A stretch of DNA of 64,000 nt. Source: Galeruca laticollis (taxonomy: Eukaryota; Arthropoda; Insecta; Coleoptera; Chrysomelidae). This document shows, one piece after another, positions 1 to 11,173 of this stretch (its first letter is position 1; each line of letters starts with the position of its first letter). The stretch is from positions 84,813,139 to 84,877,138 of the forward strand of contig OY998180.1 of NCBI GenBank assembly GCA_963921935.1, in the 5' to 3' direction. The notes below the pieces were generated by a model. The model was not told the origin of the DNA, made no database searches, and saw only the letters and a program-made list of their open reading frames with translations. The position numbers and the translations under genes are program-made.

Positions 1-1761
1 GACAAGAATAAATATCATTTAATTATTCTTGTGCTTTTTTGCTGCGCAGAATTCACATCCCCATTTTTTGTCTTCCAAAAACTATTGTCCGTGCGGCTTG
101 AACCACTGTGAGCCCTATCATAATATTCAAGGTTTATTGCAACGTTTGAAATATACTCTGACGTATTACCTTCCATGAAAGATTCTACAATTTGTAAAGA
201 TACCTATTCTCTGATTATTGATGCAATATAATTTAACCTAGAAAAGAAAATATCTCTTCGTTTTGTAAGATTTGCACGTGTTTTATTGACGGCATACAAG
301 AAAGTCTCTGTTCTAACCCTCAGTTGTGAATGTTTCTTTAAGTGAATCGGTTCAACTCCAGCTTGAGTCAAGCTCCAGTTGTATCTCAATAGTTTACTGA
401 AGTAACTCTTGTAACTCATTTTATTATTCTTACGCTTCTCTTTCTTTCTATATCACGCGAGTTTCTCTATTTGACCTCCACGTTCTCAAGAATATTCCGC
501 AATTATTTATCTCGGTATCCCGATTTGTAAACGAGTGTTTATTAAGTACCAAATTTTTGCAATTGTAAGGAAACATTGTATAATTAATAATAATAGTAAA
601 TAGTGTAGTAATTCTGTGTAGATATAGTAATCTTGTCCGAATTTGATTTTTATTTAACTACATACATACGTAGACAATGACCTTTTCGATTTGGAGACAC
701 ATTGGAAAATGACTCAACTTGGGTCGCCCCATACTGAATATTCACAAATTCAATGGAGAATAGAAAGTATTGAAATAAGGTAGTTTTGACAAAATATTTG
801 TAAACAGGCTTTCGCCATTTTAACGTAATTGCATCGTTGTCAATACAAATAACTAAATTATATGGAGTATTTTATAAAGATGCTTTTCGCTTCGATGTTT
901 CCAGAGGACTATAATTTAAAACATTCCAGCTATTTCTCTATTCCAATGTAATAATACAACAAAAGTCCATTATCAAAGCCGCAAATCACCGACACTCGAT
1001 GGCCTGTTTTTGGCACCAGTGAACCCGAATATTTAATTCCTAACTGCCAGATCGCATTAAAGACAATTTAAAGCTGAAAAAGAAGATTTCTGACTTTGCG
1101 ATCTATCTATGGAACTATATCTGGATTCTTTAATTCGATCATAACTCAGATGAAGCGAAAATTTGCATTTCCCCATCGTTGTCAAACTTTTAATGGAATT
1201 AAAATGGTAATTTTATTGGAGAAATGCCTGGCTATTAATTTTAGAGTGCAGATAGGGATAAGTACCTACGCTTAATACTGGAAAAATGGGTGAGTAGATA
1301 TTGTGAAAGTTAGTTGTGTTTGCAATTTGGGTAAATTCCGTTTGGATTGGTTACACATTATTTTATCAGATTCTCCTAAAATATAACGGGGAAATTTTCG
1401 CTTAAAATCTTCCCATTTCTACTGCCTACGTGTGTTTAACCATAATTTAGCTTTGAACTTGCTCATAAAATTGGAGGCCAATACGAGGGACACTGTTAAA
1501 ATGAGAGGAACAAGTTGATAGAAAACATTCAATTAAATTTTTGTCATACAAGGCTTCGATTATGGAAAGCTTTCCGACTTACAAATGCTGGTGCACAGTT
1601 GTATATATTCGTTCGAAGTTACCTCGATAGCAGCGTGTAGATTTTATAAAATAATTACACGCAATACATCCATATTTCTTACAGCAACAATTATTAATGC
1701 ATCAATAAATTTTCACAGAGTCTACTTTATAGGCAAGTGTCGATAATTTTTGAGAACAAAA
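1..1761. other. No recognisable gene; AT-rich sequence
   Basis: I see only short chance reading frames here, none with a familiar motif, and no clear repeat ends, tRNA or splice-bounded exon series. The segment near 960-1080 is slightly less AT-biased, but I cannot assign it. Confidence 0.5.
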
Positions 1762-2100
1762 AAATTTAGAACTGGATGATACCCATTGGAAAAGTAAGAA
1801 ACTGTAATATAAATAAAAGGAAAAATAATTTACGGGCGATTTGAGGTTCGGAAGTGGAAGGGGATGAGCTTTTAAGGGTGGAAAACGGTTTAACACGATT
1901 CCAGGCAAAACTATGGGTCCTATCGAAAAAAGTTAATCAGCAAATTGTAGGTACAACATTTGTATTCACACATCTTTCCTATAATCTCTAAATTAGACTG
2001 TAATTTTTTGGATTGAAAATATTCTTTATTTCCCCTTATTTTGATTTAATATCGAAAAAGTACCCAAATTTTCAATCGAGAATTCCCACGTCAAAATATC
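1762..2100. repeat. Left arm of a long-range inverted repeat
   Basis: This segment matches the reverse complement of 6720-7145. Two blocks are well conserved: 1787-1935 against about 6980-7127, and 2000-2100 against 6720-6820. The middle has diverged and differs in length. Short open frames in both arms (starting MPGIVLN and MPEIVIN) arise from this shared repeat rather than from a gene. The arms may be terminal inverted repeats of an old DNA element of about 5.4 kb that now contains a foldback MITE and a Cys-rich protein fragment; that reading is inference. Confidence 0.75.
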
Positions 2101-2986
2101 TCCTTTTTAAAAAAAAATCAGTGTGCATTCTGTTCCCTCAAATCTCTACTTTCTGATGGTATAAATATTACTGTGGTAAAGTTTCACAGAAAATTAAAAA
2201 AGTAGGCGAAAAACTCAAATTCTACGAAGTTTCTACGTTATATTTATAAATTAAAAATGCAAATCGAAATATACTACTTTAGTTAATAACCAAATAAGTT
2301 AATAAACTCAATACTTTATAAGACATCTACAATATTTTGTAGAATAATTTTCAAATGATATACATAAGTGCCTATTTATAGCTATTTTGATATAACCTAT
2401 ATACCTGAATTGGGTATGGAAAATTTTAGCCCATCATAAGATATTTCATACAGAAGTGGGGAAGGGGCAAAAGAAAGCACAGAAGATCAACATTGTTACA
2501 GGGCATACTATCCGCTTCGAACTTGGCTGGGTACCCACTATACAAATAAATATTACAGTTATGTTGATTCAACATCACATTGTGATAATGTTCTTCCTTT
2601 TTTTCCTCTTGTTTTCATCACATGCACATCTATACAACCGCTTATGCCCAGCTTGTGGCTGTTAACTTTTGTGATGTTTCAAACTTAACTTCTCAGCGAT
2701 GTTAAAACGCTGCCTTTTTACATTACTGAGATGTTACTAGAACTTCCTCAAAATGAAGTCTTTATAACGAACTAAAAACAACATTTCTGTTACATTCTGG
2801 AATGCCTTTTAACATATTGTCGATGTTAATGCAATGTCTAAAAAAATAACATCTTATCAATGATCTAAATGCGACATTGCAAAAACAATACAGTGTATTC
2901 TCTTAGATGTTATATGGACATTACTTAAACCTCTAAATAATATACCTCAAACATCCTAGATGACATCTGTGCCTAATCAGCAAATA
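2101..2986. other. No recognisable gene
   Basis: AT-rich stretch between the inverted-repeat arm and the foldback element. The one open frame (2456-2665) resembles no known protein and is probably chance. Confidence 0.45.
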
Positions 2987-4009
2987 CAGGGTGAACAACT
3001 AAGAACGCCGGCTGTTGGCCATATTTCAAAAAATAGTCATGGTACAACTTTAAAAAAATACCTTCGGGAAAATGACCCTGAAAAATCGCTGGAAAATATT
3101 TTTTAGTTCCTAAAATATATGCTATGGGGTGGAATGAGCACTTAAAAACATAATACTGTGATTATCTCCAAAAAAGACATACTAAAGGTATCCTAGAAAT
3201 AAAATTTTTGATATATTGATGGAATTATGAAAAAATGTAGTTAGGTACTTTTTGTCCTTATTCTTCAAGTAAGGGGTGGGGGAAGGTTCAACCTAAAAAA
3301 CAAATGTCATAACACTTTTTTGTTTTTTGATCGATATCAATGTTTTTGGCGTCATTCAAGAGTTTTTCCTCTTTAATAAGATATGCTTCACAAAAATAAC
3401 AAAATTGAACAACTTTCTCAACGCTATGTGAAAAGTCGACAATTTTCCCATTTTTCTCGGAAATTTCAAATGTAATGAGGCATTTTTAAAATTCTGATGA
3501 AAAGGGGTTAAAAAAATTGGAATCTATTCCAAGATATAAGATTTACAATATCAGATATAAAATTTAAAAAATACTTCAATTTACATTTGAAATTTCCGAG
3601 TGGATACAAAATTATCTAATTTTGTTATCAATCTTATTAAACAGAAAAACTCTTTTAAATGCAACTAAAATAATTAATATCGGTTAAAAAACGAAAAAGT
3701 TATACATTTGTTCATGAAATTGAACCTTCCCCACCCATTATTTGAAGAATAATGGCAAAAGGTCTCCTTAACTAAATTTTTTCATAATCTCATCAAGATT
3801 TCAAAAATTGTATTTTGAGGACACCTTTAGTATGTTTTTTTGGAGTATTATGTGGAGTGTTCACTCCAACCCTAGCGGATATTTTAGATACTGCAAAATA
3901 TTTTCCAGCAATTTTTCAGGATCACTTACCTAAGGGTAATTTTTTTGAAAGTTTTACAATGATTCTTTCCTGAGATGTGGCCTAAAGTCGTTCTTAGTTG
4001 TTCACCCTG
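2987..4009. mobile_element. Foldback MITE of about 1.02 kb with TA target duplication
   Basis: The element starts CAGGGTGAACAACTAAGAAC and ends with the imperfect complement, CACCCTG last. A TA lies directly outside each end (2985-2986 and 4010-4011), as for Tc1/mariner-type targets. The complementarity is not limited to the tips: both halves pair over several hundred bases with about 15-25% mismatch, so the whole unit is an old hairpin. It has no coding capacity, so it would have depended on a transposase encoded elsewhere. Confidence 0.85.
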
Positions 4010-6205
4010 TATATTTAAAATAAAATAACAAAAAAAGCAATGAAGGATTTAAAACGTTTATTCACTATTAATGAACAGTACAGTAAATTTGAAAGAAACA
4101 GGTACAAAATTAGAAAAAAAATATCTTGTCCAGGAATCCAACCTAAAAAAAATAAAATTGTGTAAGCATATTACATAACAAGTGTGGAAAGTGGAAACAA
4201 TTGAACGCATTCAGTGAAAGCAAGAAATAAAAAAGGGTATATTAATCTGTAGTTGCCATAACGTAACATACTTTGAAACTGAATTAATAAAATTTAACGG
4301 ATACACATACATTACAGCTAGTTTACAGAAAATTTATTAGAATAGGTTTTTAATAATATTAAAACTAATAAAAATTTTACACCATGAAGATTTTATGAAA
4401 CATTACGTTAAATCAACAGAAATCCAATCTGATTAAAGAAAATTCTATCGTTTACTTACGGTTACTTTTTCTCACACAAGAGTCGCTGTTTCGAGTGCCT
4501 CAACCATTCCATAAAGTACACTTCAAAATCCTTATCTGTGAAACATTTAAAGGTGTTCTGAACAGCAGCTAATAAAACACTTACTTTAGATCAAATTGTG
4601 CCCATGGAGACCTTTGATCTATCATCATAAACTACATCAAACTTGATTTTCAGCCAATTGACTGGGACCCATTTTCCATAAGATACATGCGGGGTTCTTC
4701 AAAGGAATAATAACATATTTTATTTCGAGAAGTGACTTTTCATGATTTACCTTCTATTACATGCCTCACTCCGTCTGGCAGGTAAATTCAGATGTGCCAT
4801 GAAAATTCATACTTCTTTTCTGTATAAAATAATATTCTATTCACACCTTGTTATTTTCATCCTGGAACATATTGTATATTAACATCGTGGAATTGTAACT
4901 TAATGAAAACTAAGCATTATTAATACACTGTATACAAAGAAAACTACTTATGAAGAAGAGATATGAACACATTATCAAGTTAACTGAGTTTAAATAATTG
5001 TATCCAATAGCTGTGTTTCTATAATAATAAATAACTGAATTCTGTTTGTTGACTGCAGCATTCAGTGTCATAAGTTACATATTCTTCAACTAGATTAATA
5101 TAGGTACCAGACTGTATCAGACTATCTGAAATAGTTACTCCCTTTTCTTTACATAATTACCAACTATTTGTTTTTTATTCTATTTATGTAAGTAGCTTCT
5201 GAAACATCTTGAATATTGAAAATATTCTCTTCTAGATTCAAATCTCTGCCAACATATGAGCATGTTTTATTATTAATAATAATATCTACCCCATTGTAAT
5301 ATTAAGTTTTTTGTAGGGTATAATGTATATCTAGGATTTGAAATATCGTTTTTAAAATATACTTACCAACTAAAATGTTTTAAAAGTTCTAAAAACCCTT
5401 ATTTTGTAAACTCTATAATATAATAGTGTACAATTCCGCCAGCTGGAATTTCAATGTACAATAGCCGATTAAAGTATTGAATTAGTATTTAGTTTCAATA
5501 ATTATGATTTTGGAATAGGTACTTACCGATAAAACTGTTGTTCGTCCATTATAACAAGAATTATAACTAAGTATAGAAACTGTAGCTAAGTAGGAACTAA
5601 CGAAAACGAAGACCAGTTTATTCCAGTACTTCTTGCAAAAAATGTGCTTCCTGCAAAAATATAACACAAAACTGAAAACCATCCGCTATTTCATGCTTGT
5701 CATTTGTTTGCACAGATAACTAATGTTTGTTTCGTTCGTCAGTTCCTCTTCTGTTTTCTTCTTATTTTTATGTTACTGTGATGTTTAATATGAGATATTA
5801 CTGAGAGTTTCATGAACTAACATCGTACAGACGTAATCGCAAGGCAGTTATTAACTAATTATTTCGAAAGATGTAAAAATAACTGTAACATGTGATCATC
5901 TTAGAAACATGTTAATTTGTAATATTACAGTAACGTTCTGTATGTGACATTAGTGAGAAGTATACAAATTTACATAGTATGCATGTTTCATATAGGAAGT
6001 TGCTAAAAAGAAGTACATAGGATGTGTATGTAACTACGAATTCAAGTATTATTGTGTACATAAAAAATATGTTTTATTTACATGATATGGATGTTAATAG
6101 AGTTGGTGATAAAATTAAGACATCTCGGAGATATCTTATTAACGTTTCAAATAAACATCACGAAAAGTCTCTAAAAAGAGCATCACAAAAAAGACTTGTT
6201 ATGTT
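4010..6205. other. Mostly featureless AT-rich stretch
   Basis: Apart from the possible mariner transposase remnant listed separately, I see no gene, RNA or repeat end here. The open frames are short and motif-free. Confidence 0.4.
4470..4745 (-). pseudogene. Possible mariner transposase C-terminal remnant
   Basis: In different minus-strand frames this stretch encodes a short piece containing KFDVVYDD and, after a break, a piece with DFEVYFMEWLRHSKQRL. The second resembles the C-terminal region of mariner-type transposases, where a DF...F..W..R motif closes the protein. Catalytic residues are not visible, the frame is broken, and no inverted repeat was found around it. It could equally be chance similarity. 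Confidence 0.3.
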
Positions 6206-6487
6206 TCTTGTTTAATGGGTAACGAACTGACAGCAACAGATTGGGGATGGAAGCCAATGTGGTATTATGCCCCAATTGACAGATAAATAATTGATTTCAG
6301 AAACATTGCTCAAAACTATTTGCTGCAGCTGTGAAACTGGATGTAACAGTCTACAATGTGGCTGCCGAAAACACGGTTTAAAATGTACAAATTTATGTTA
6401 AAATTGTCATGGTTCTGAAAAATGCGCCAATGTTGAATCTAACGATGAAGAAATGCCATCAAAGAAGCAAAAACTAATCGATACTTG
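6206..6487 (+). pseudogene. Fragment of a Cys-rich (CXC-type) repetitive insect protein
   Basis: The plus strand first encodes a DWGW segment (about 6220-6285). After a TTTCAG acceptor-like site at 6300 it encodes ETLLKTICCSCETGC followed by CGCRKHGLKC. The same order, DWGW then a Cys-rich block, appears in the minus-strand fragment at 54565-54940, so the two belong to one family. Such proteins of unknown function are abundant and repetitive in insect genomes. A TAA interrupts the last part of the Cys block (about 6402), so this copy is dead. The space between DWGW and the Cys block probably holds an intron. Confidence 0.6.
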
Positions 6488-6719
6488 ATTAGAATTCAAG
6501 ATAAGGTATTTATAAATCTAAATTCCCCTTCATATCTCATCTTTACTTCTTTGAAAATTATCAATTTTGGCATTTTTTTGCAATCTCTACGTTTCATGGA
6601 TTTACAATTTCTTAGTTTATTAATGAAACTGGAAAATTTACATTTTTCAAGTAATTTAAGTGTACATTTTTATAAATAGCTCAACAAACCAAAAGCACAT
6701 ATGTTTTTTTCAAAGCTCA

Positions 6720-7145
6720 GATATTTTGACGTGAGAATTTTCTATTGAAAATTAGGGTACTTTTTCGATATTAAATCAAAATGTGAGAAAATACATATTT
6801 GGAATCCAAAAAATTACAGTGTACTTGAGATGTGAAGCGGTAAGTTTTTACCCAATTTCGTGAATTTTTTTTTGAAGTTAAAAATAAAAAACCATAAGGT
6901 CGTTTTTTTAATTATTCGCATAAATTTTGAGGTTATTTGAAAAACCAAAAGATATAAATCATTAATTATAACTTCGCTATTTAACTTTTTTCGATAGGAC
7001 ACCTAGTTTTGCCGGAAATCGTGATAAACTGTTTCCCACCCTTAAAATCTCGCCCCCTCCACTTCCAGACCTCTAATCGCCCGTATTATTTTTTCTTATA
7101 TTTTTGTTACGTTTCCTCACTTTTCCATCCTGTTCTAATTTCATT
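6720..7145. repeat. Right arm of a long-range inverted repeat
   Basis: This is the reverse complement of 1762-2100 with scattered substitutions. The central part (about 6830-6975) is longer than in the partner. It lies just downstream of the CXC-type fragment, which suggests that the fragment was cargo of the element these arms once bounded. Confidence 0.75.
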
Positions 7146-8111
7146 TATATTTAATCATTTTTTTCACTTTTTATCATTTGTATATATTAAATCACTATTC
7201 AAAATTCCTATTTTGCACAGTGCTATCGAGACGAAGCTGCTGAATTTTAATTCGACCTGTCGACTGAATTTGAGACTAGAAATGAAAAAGATTACCGATG
7301 CGACAATTGCAGAATACTGAAAATCCTAGAAGTACTAGTCTCCTAATCAATTATCCCTAGAGGCAATATCTATCTATTTTTCAGAACAGAATTCAAACGT
7401 GTTTCGAGCCTATCGATTATCAAGGAAATTGTATGATGTTATCGTGCTCTGCGGAAATTAATATCTTATCACAAACTACAAACGTTGGAATTAAGTTGAA
7501 GCGAAACTATGTACTTACATTCAAATCGACAACCTAGAGATGTATGTTATAGAGACCATCCATTCAATATTTTTTCCATTATGAGACAAATAAAGTAGAT
7601 ATTTTTACGATACATTGTAATCTACTTTCAAAATCGAGTCTTTAATGTTCAAGATGAATCAGCACTGCTTCCTACCTTCAGTAGAACTCATTTCTATATA
7701 TCAAGCACTAGAATCGATTGATCTTTTATCACCAAATTCCAATATTTCGCGTTATCAGCTTTAGAAAGCTCAATAATGGTCTTATAACAAAATTTTTGGA
7801 AAATCAACTTACTGAAGAAATACCTCTGTTACTTTTATATTAGTGTGGCATTTCTGGAAACAAGGAAGATTATTTTACTGCAGAACTTATGTTGGAAGGA
7901 TCTGAAAAAAGTTGGCTAACCAGAAACACTTTACGTAAATGACGTTTACAATAAAAATACTTGATGCAATCGAAGTAATAATATTTATACCAAAATTAAT
8001 TAATTCCTTTTGTGTTAACACACCAACCGAATGGGCAAATCTATTTCATTTGTGCTAGATACTTTTTCAATTATGCCATGATTGAAACGTATCTTCACAG
8101 ATTCAAACTAA
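7146..8111. other. No recognisable gene
   Basis: AT-rich sequence with no long open frame, repeat terminus or RNA-like structure that I can support. Confidence 0.45.
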
Positions 8112-8626
8112 GGCTAGGGTCAGACGGACGTCTGATTTAACGTACGTACAATGATAAACGTCCGTATTATGCTAGATGCATGTTGAAACTTGTTGACGTG
8201 TCATTTGTATCAATAGATGCAAACACACGAGACCGCTTCAACGTCAAAAACTTACGTTTGTACAAGTAGTTTTATTATAATTATAATGTGTGAAAACAGA
8301 AATGGTTGACTCCGAACTTTTGATTCGTGAAGTGGAAAATATGTTGTTTTGTGGGATACTTCTTGTGAAGATTACAAATACAAAAATAAGAAAAATGCAG
8401 CGTTGGTTGTAGATATCTCACAATTTAGGGGATGCAACAACCACTTTCCTTTTTGACGCTTTTGTAAGTACACATTTGAACAGCGTTCATCGTGTTTGAT
8501 GTGAGTATTAATTTTATTGAAAATGTTTGTAAAAACGCACCGCTCGTGTGACAACCACTAATAACGTGCGTTAAAAACTAAGTGAGTTACAACGCACGTA
8601 AAACAAACGTTCGTGTGATCTTAGCC
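8112..8626. mobile_element. MITE-like element carrying MADF-domain remnants
   Basis: The ends are imperfect inverted repeats: GGCTAGGGTCAGACGGACG on the left and the complement of GGCTAAGATCACACGAACGT on the right. Inside, the plus strand encodes MVDSELLIREVEN and, one frame over, LWDTSCEDYKYKNKK. This is the pattern of the start of a MADF (Myb/SANT-like) domain. MADF genes are the accessory partner in PIF/Harbinger elements, so a shrunken Harbinger derivative is the most likely origin. No target duplication is clear: TAA flanks the left end and TTC the right. Confidence 0.5.
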
Positions 8627-8940
8627 TTCTTCTTCCCATTCCTCCCTTTCCCTCTATCTTTCCCTCGGTGATCAGTTGTAAGAGTTGGTATTCCGTATTT
8701 CGCATCATGTGACCTAGATATGCGGTTTTCTTTTTCCGAATTATTAGCAATAGTTAGCGTTCTTTGTTCATTCATTGTAGGACATTTTCGTTAGTTAATC
8801 GAGCTGTCCATGGGATTTTAAGCACTCTGCAGTAAACCCACATCTCGAAGGTCTCTATTTTGTTTAATGTGGTCACCTTCATTTTCCAGCTCTCCACGTC
8901 ATATACTAAGACTTTAGCTTTGGCAAAACAGAATTAAGTT
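8627..8940 (-). pseudogene. RTE-type LINE, C-terminal fragment of the reverse transcriptase protein
   Basis: Minus-strand frames encode a piece with KIETFEMWVYCRVLKIPW, then TNENVLQ, and further on a basic segment GKDRGKGRNGKK. This order (EAFEMW.YRR.LKI.W, then a Gly/Arg/Lys-rich tail) is typical of the extreme C-terminus of many insect RTE/endonuclease-RT proteins. A TGA after VLQ breaks the frame. The fragment abuts the MITE at 8626, which may have inserted into it, but the rest of the LINE is not seen on the far side. Confidence 0.6.
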
Positions 8941-9608
8941 GGAATAACTGGAACCATTTGTGATATTCATACTCAACACACTATTTACAACCAATATTAA
9001 CAATTAGGGCTAGTTCACATGACAAGCTCTTAACTAGCGTTTGATTGAAAGTTCGGAAAAGTAGGCAATCAGCATATTTTCATAGAAAGATCCTATATGT
9101 TTTTTCTGTCTATAATCCATGAATCTGCTGTATGAGACTACATATACACTTCTTGACTAATCCGGTAATATATTCAATTCCACATCTTACGACAGGTCTC
9201 TTATCTCAGGCGGTGTTAATGGTAATAACTTATCCTCTGTTTCAATTAAATCCATTTCGAATAGTTACTTGACAAATTTTTTAAATTGACAATGACATTG
9301 AAATGTACATAAACAATTCAACAATCGTCATCAGCGGTAAACATAGTACTGAAGCGCCAGTTACCTTTGTTAAAATAATTTAATTTGCGTGAATTTAATT
9401 ATTTGGATTTTGCGTGAAATTGGAACGAATTTGGAGAAACAATTATGTTTCAGAAAAGAAAACTAAAAATTGTCCGTCTCTAACTAGTAAAACAAATAAC
9501 TATTAAGTATTCACTTATGACAACATTTTTTTTTCGAAAAATGTCATCAGACGATGACATTTTCATTTAAATGTCAGTAAGCGAAGTGGTATTTTTAGTC
9601 ACTCAGCT
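8941..9608. other. No recognisable gene
   Basis: Short AT-rich spacer before the tandem duplication; no supported feature. Confidence 0.4.
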
Positions 9609-10304
9609 TAGAAATACTTTTTTCTACGACTATCATAGAATTTCTATATTCCGACGTAGTTTTTGATTATGGAAAAGCTTGATTCTAACCCTAGAGCGAG
9701 AAGACTCATTCTCGCCTTTGGTATGGAATGAATACTTGTGGCGCCCTCTAAATGTGACGGTTCTTTTTACAGAAAGAGAAAATAGGCGTGTTCCATTTTC
9801 TACACCTGCTGCACTACGTAGAGTAGAAGTAGTGCAGAAATATCGAAATACAAAAAAAATCCTCTAAAGTGAACGTAAAATGACTAATAAGATCATTGAG
9901 TATTAATTGAAGTGCATACGTGTATTTTGTGGCACTTTTAAGAAAAAATAAGAACAGCAATTGTCAACTGTCAAAAATGTCGATATTCCAAATTGTTCAA
10001 TTAACTATTTTTTTTAAATTAAAATTGATTAATACTTCATGAAAAGTATGTAAAATTATATAACTATATTTAAATAATAGTTATTACATGGCTTCATTCC
10101 TTTTCATTGTTTGATACTGACAATAGTGATGATTTCACCACAACTACTCCAGAAATTAAGGAGTAAGCAATTCAATATATGTTGTTTTGTTTTTATTTCA
10201 TAGTCGTAGAAAAAGTATAGTCTAAAACACAGGTGACATTCAAAATTCTACACTCGTAGCAAATCTTCCTATTCGTGTCGAATTTTGTTTATTCCACCCT
10301 TGAT
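9609..10304. repeat. Direct repeat unit 1 (about 696 bp) with an internal inverted-repeat pair
   Basis: This block is repeated immediately downstream at 10305-11020 with modest divergence and no spacer. Near its start lies TACTTTTTTCTACGACTAT (9615-9633), and near 10200-10217 its complement ATAGTCGTAGAAAAAGTA. The unit may therefore be a MITE of about 0.6 kb plus flank. The small open frame at 9679-9867 is not kept in the second copy, which argues against a coding gene. A related tail (AAAAAGTATAG followed by CTCGTG) occurs near 22115. Confidence 0.75.
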
Positions 10305-11020
10305 ATAGAATATACTATTTTCTACTACTATTATGGAATTTCTATACTCCGACGTAGTTTTTGAATATGGAATAGCTTATTCTAGCTCTAGGGCAAGAAT
10401 ATTCATTCTCGCCTTTAGTATGGAATGAACACTTATGGCACCCTCTCAATGACACGGTTAATTTGAAGGAAAGAGGTAATAGGCGTGTTCCGTTTTCTAT
10501 ATCAGCTACACTACGTAGAGTAGAAGTAGTGCAGAAATATCGAAATGAAGAAAAAATCCTCTAAAGTGAACGTAAAATGACTAATAAGGTCATTGAGTAT
10601 TAATTGTTAGAGCCAGAAGTGCAGCATAAGTGTATTTTGTGGCAGTTTTAAGAAAAAATAAGAACAGCAATTGTCAACTGTCAAAAATGTCGTTGTTCCA
10701 AATTGTTTAATTATCAATTTTTATTTAAAATTAAAATTGATTGATACTTCATAAAAAGTACGTATATTTATATAATTGTATCTAAATAATAGTTATTACA
10801 TGGCTTCATTCCATTTTAGTGTTTGATACTGACAGCAGTAATGATTTCACCAAAACTCCTCCAGAAATGAAGGAGTTAGCAATTCAATGTATGTATTTTG
10901 TTTCTATTTCATTGTCGTAGAAAAAGTATAGACTATAAGACGGGTGGAATTCAAAATTCTACACTCGTAGAACCGTTTCCCTCACTCGTGTAGAATTTTG
11001 CTTATTCCACCCTTGATATT
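10305..11020. repeat. Direct repeat unit 2 (about 716 bp)
   Basis: Second copy of the unit at 9609. The two match along their whole length, including the stretch ending in TTATTCCACCCTTGATAT. This copy has a short insertion (GTTAGAGCCAGAAG) near 10606-10620. The left inverted-repeat motif is degraded (TACTATTTTCTACTACTAT). The head-to-tail layout indicates tandem duplication or adjacent insertion of the same element. Confidence 0.75.
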
Positions 11021-11173
11021 CTAGATCCCAAAATACTTTCGAGTTCTATAACGTAAATGTTGAATAGTTTGTCATATGTTAGGAACTTATTTGTGAGCTT
11101 ATTAATTGAATACGAGTACATTTCAATACATAATAATAATTAACTATTATTGAAACTATTATAAACGTTATAA

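Noticed and set aside
1702..1908. Frame starting MPGIVLNRFPPLK, with a similar one at 7009-7320
   Set aside because: The similarity comes from the inverted-repeat arms; frames differ in length, are not otherwise conserved, and have no known domain.
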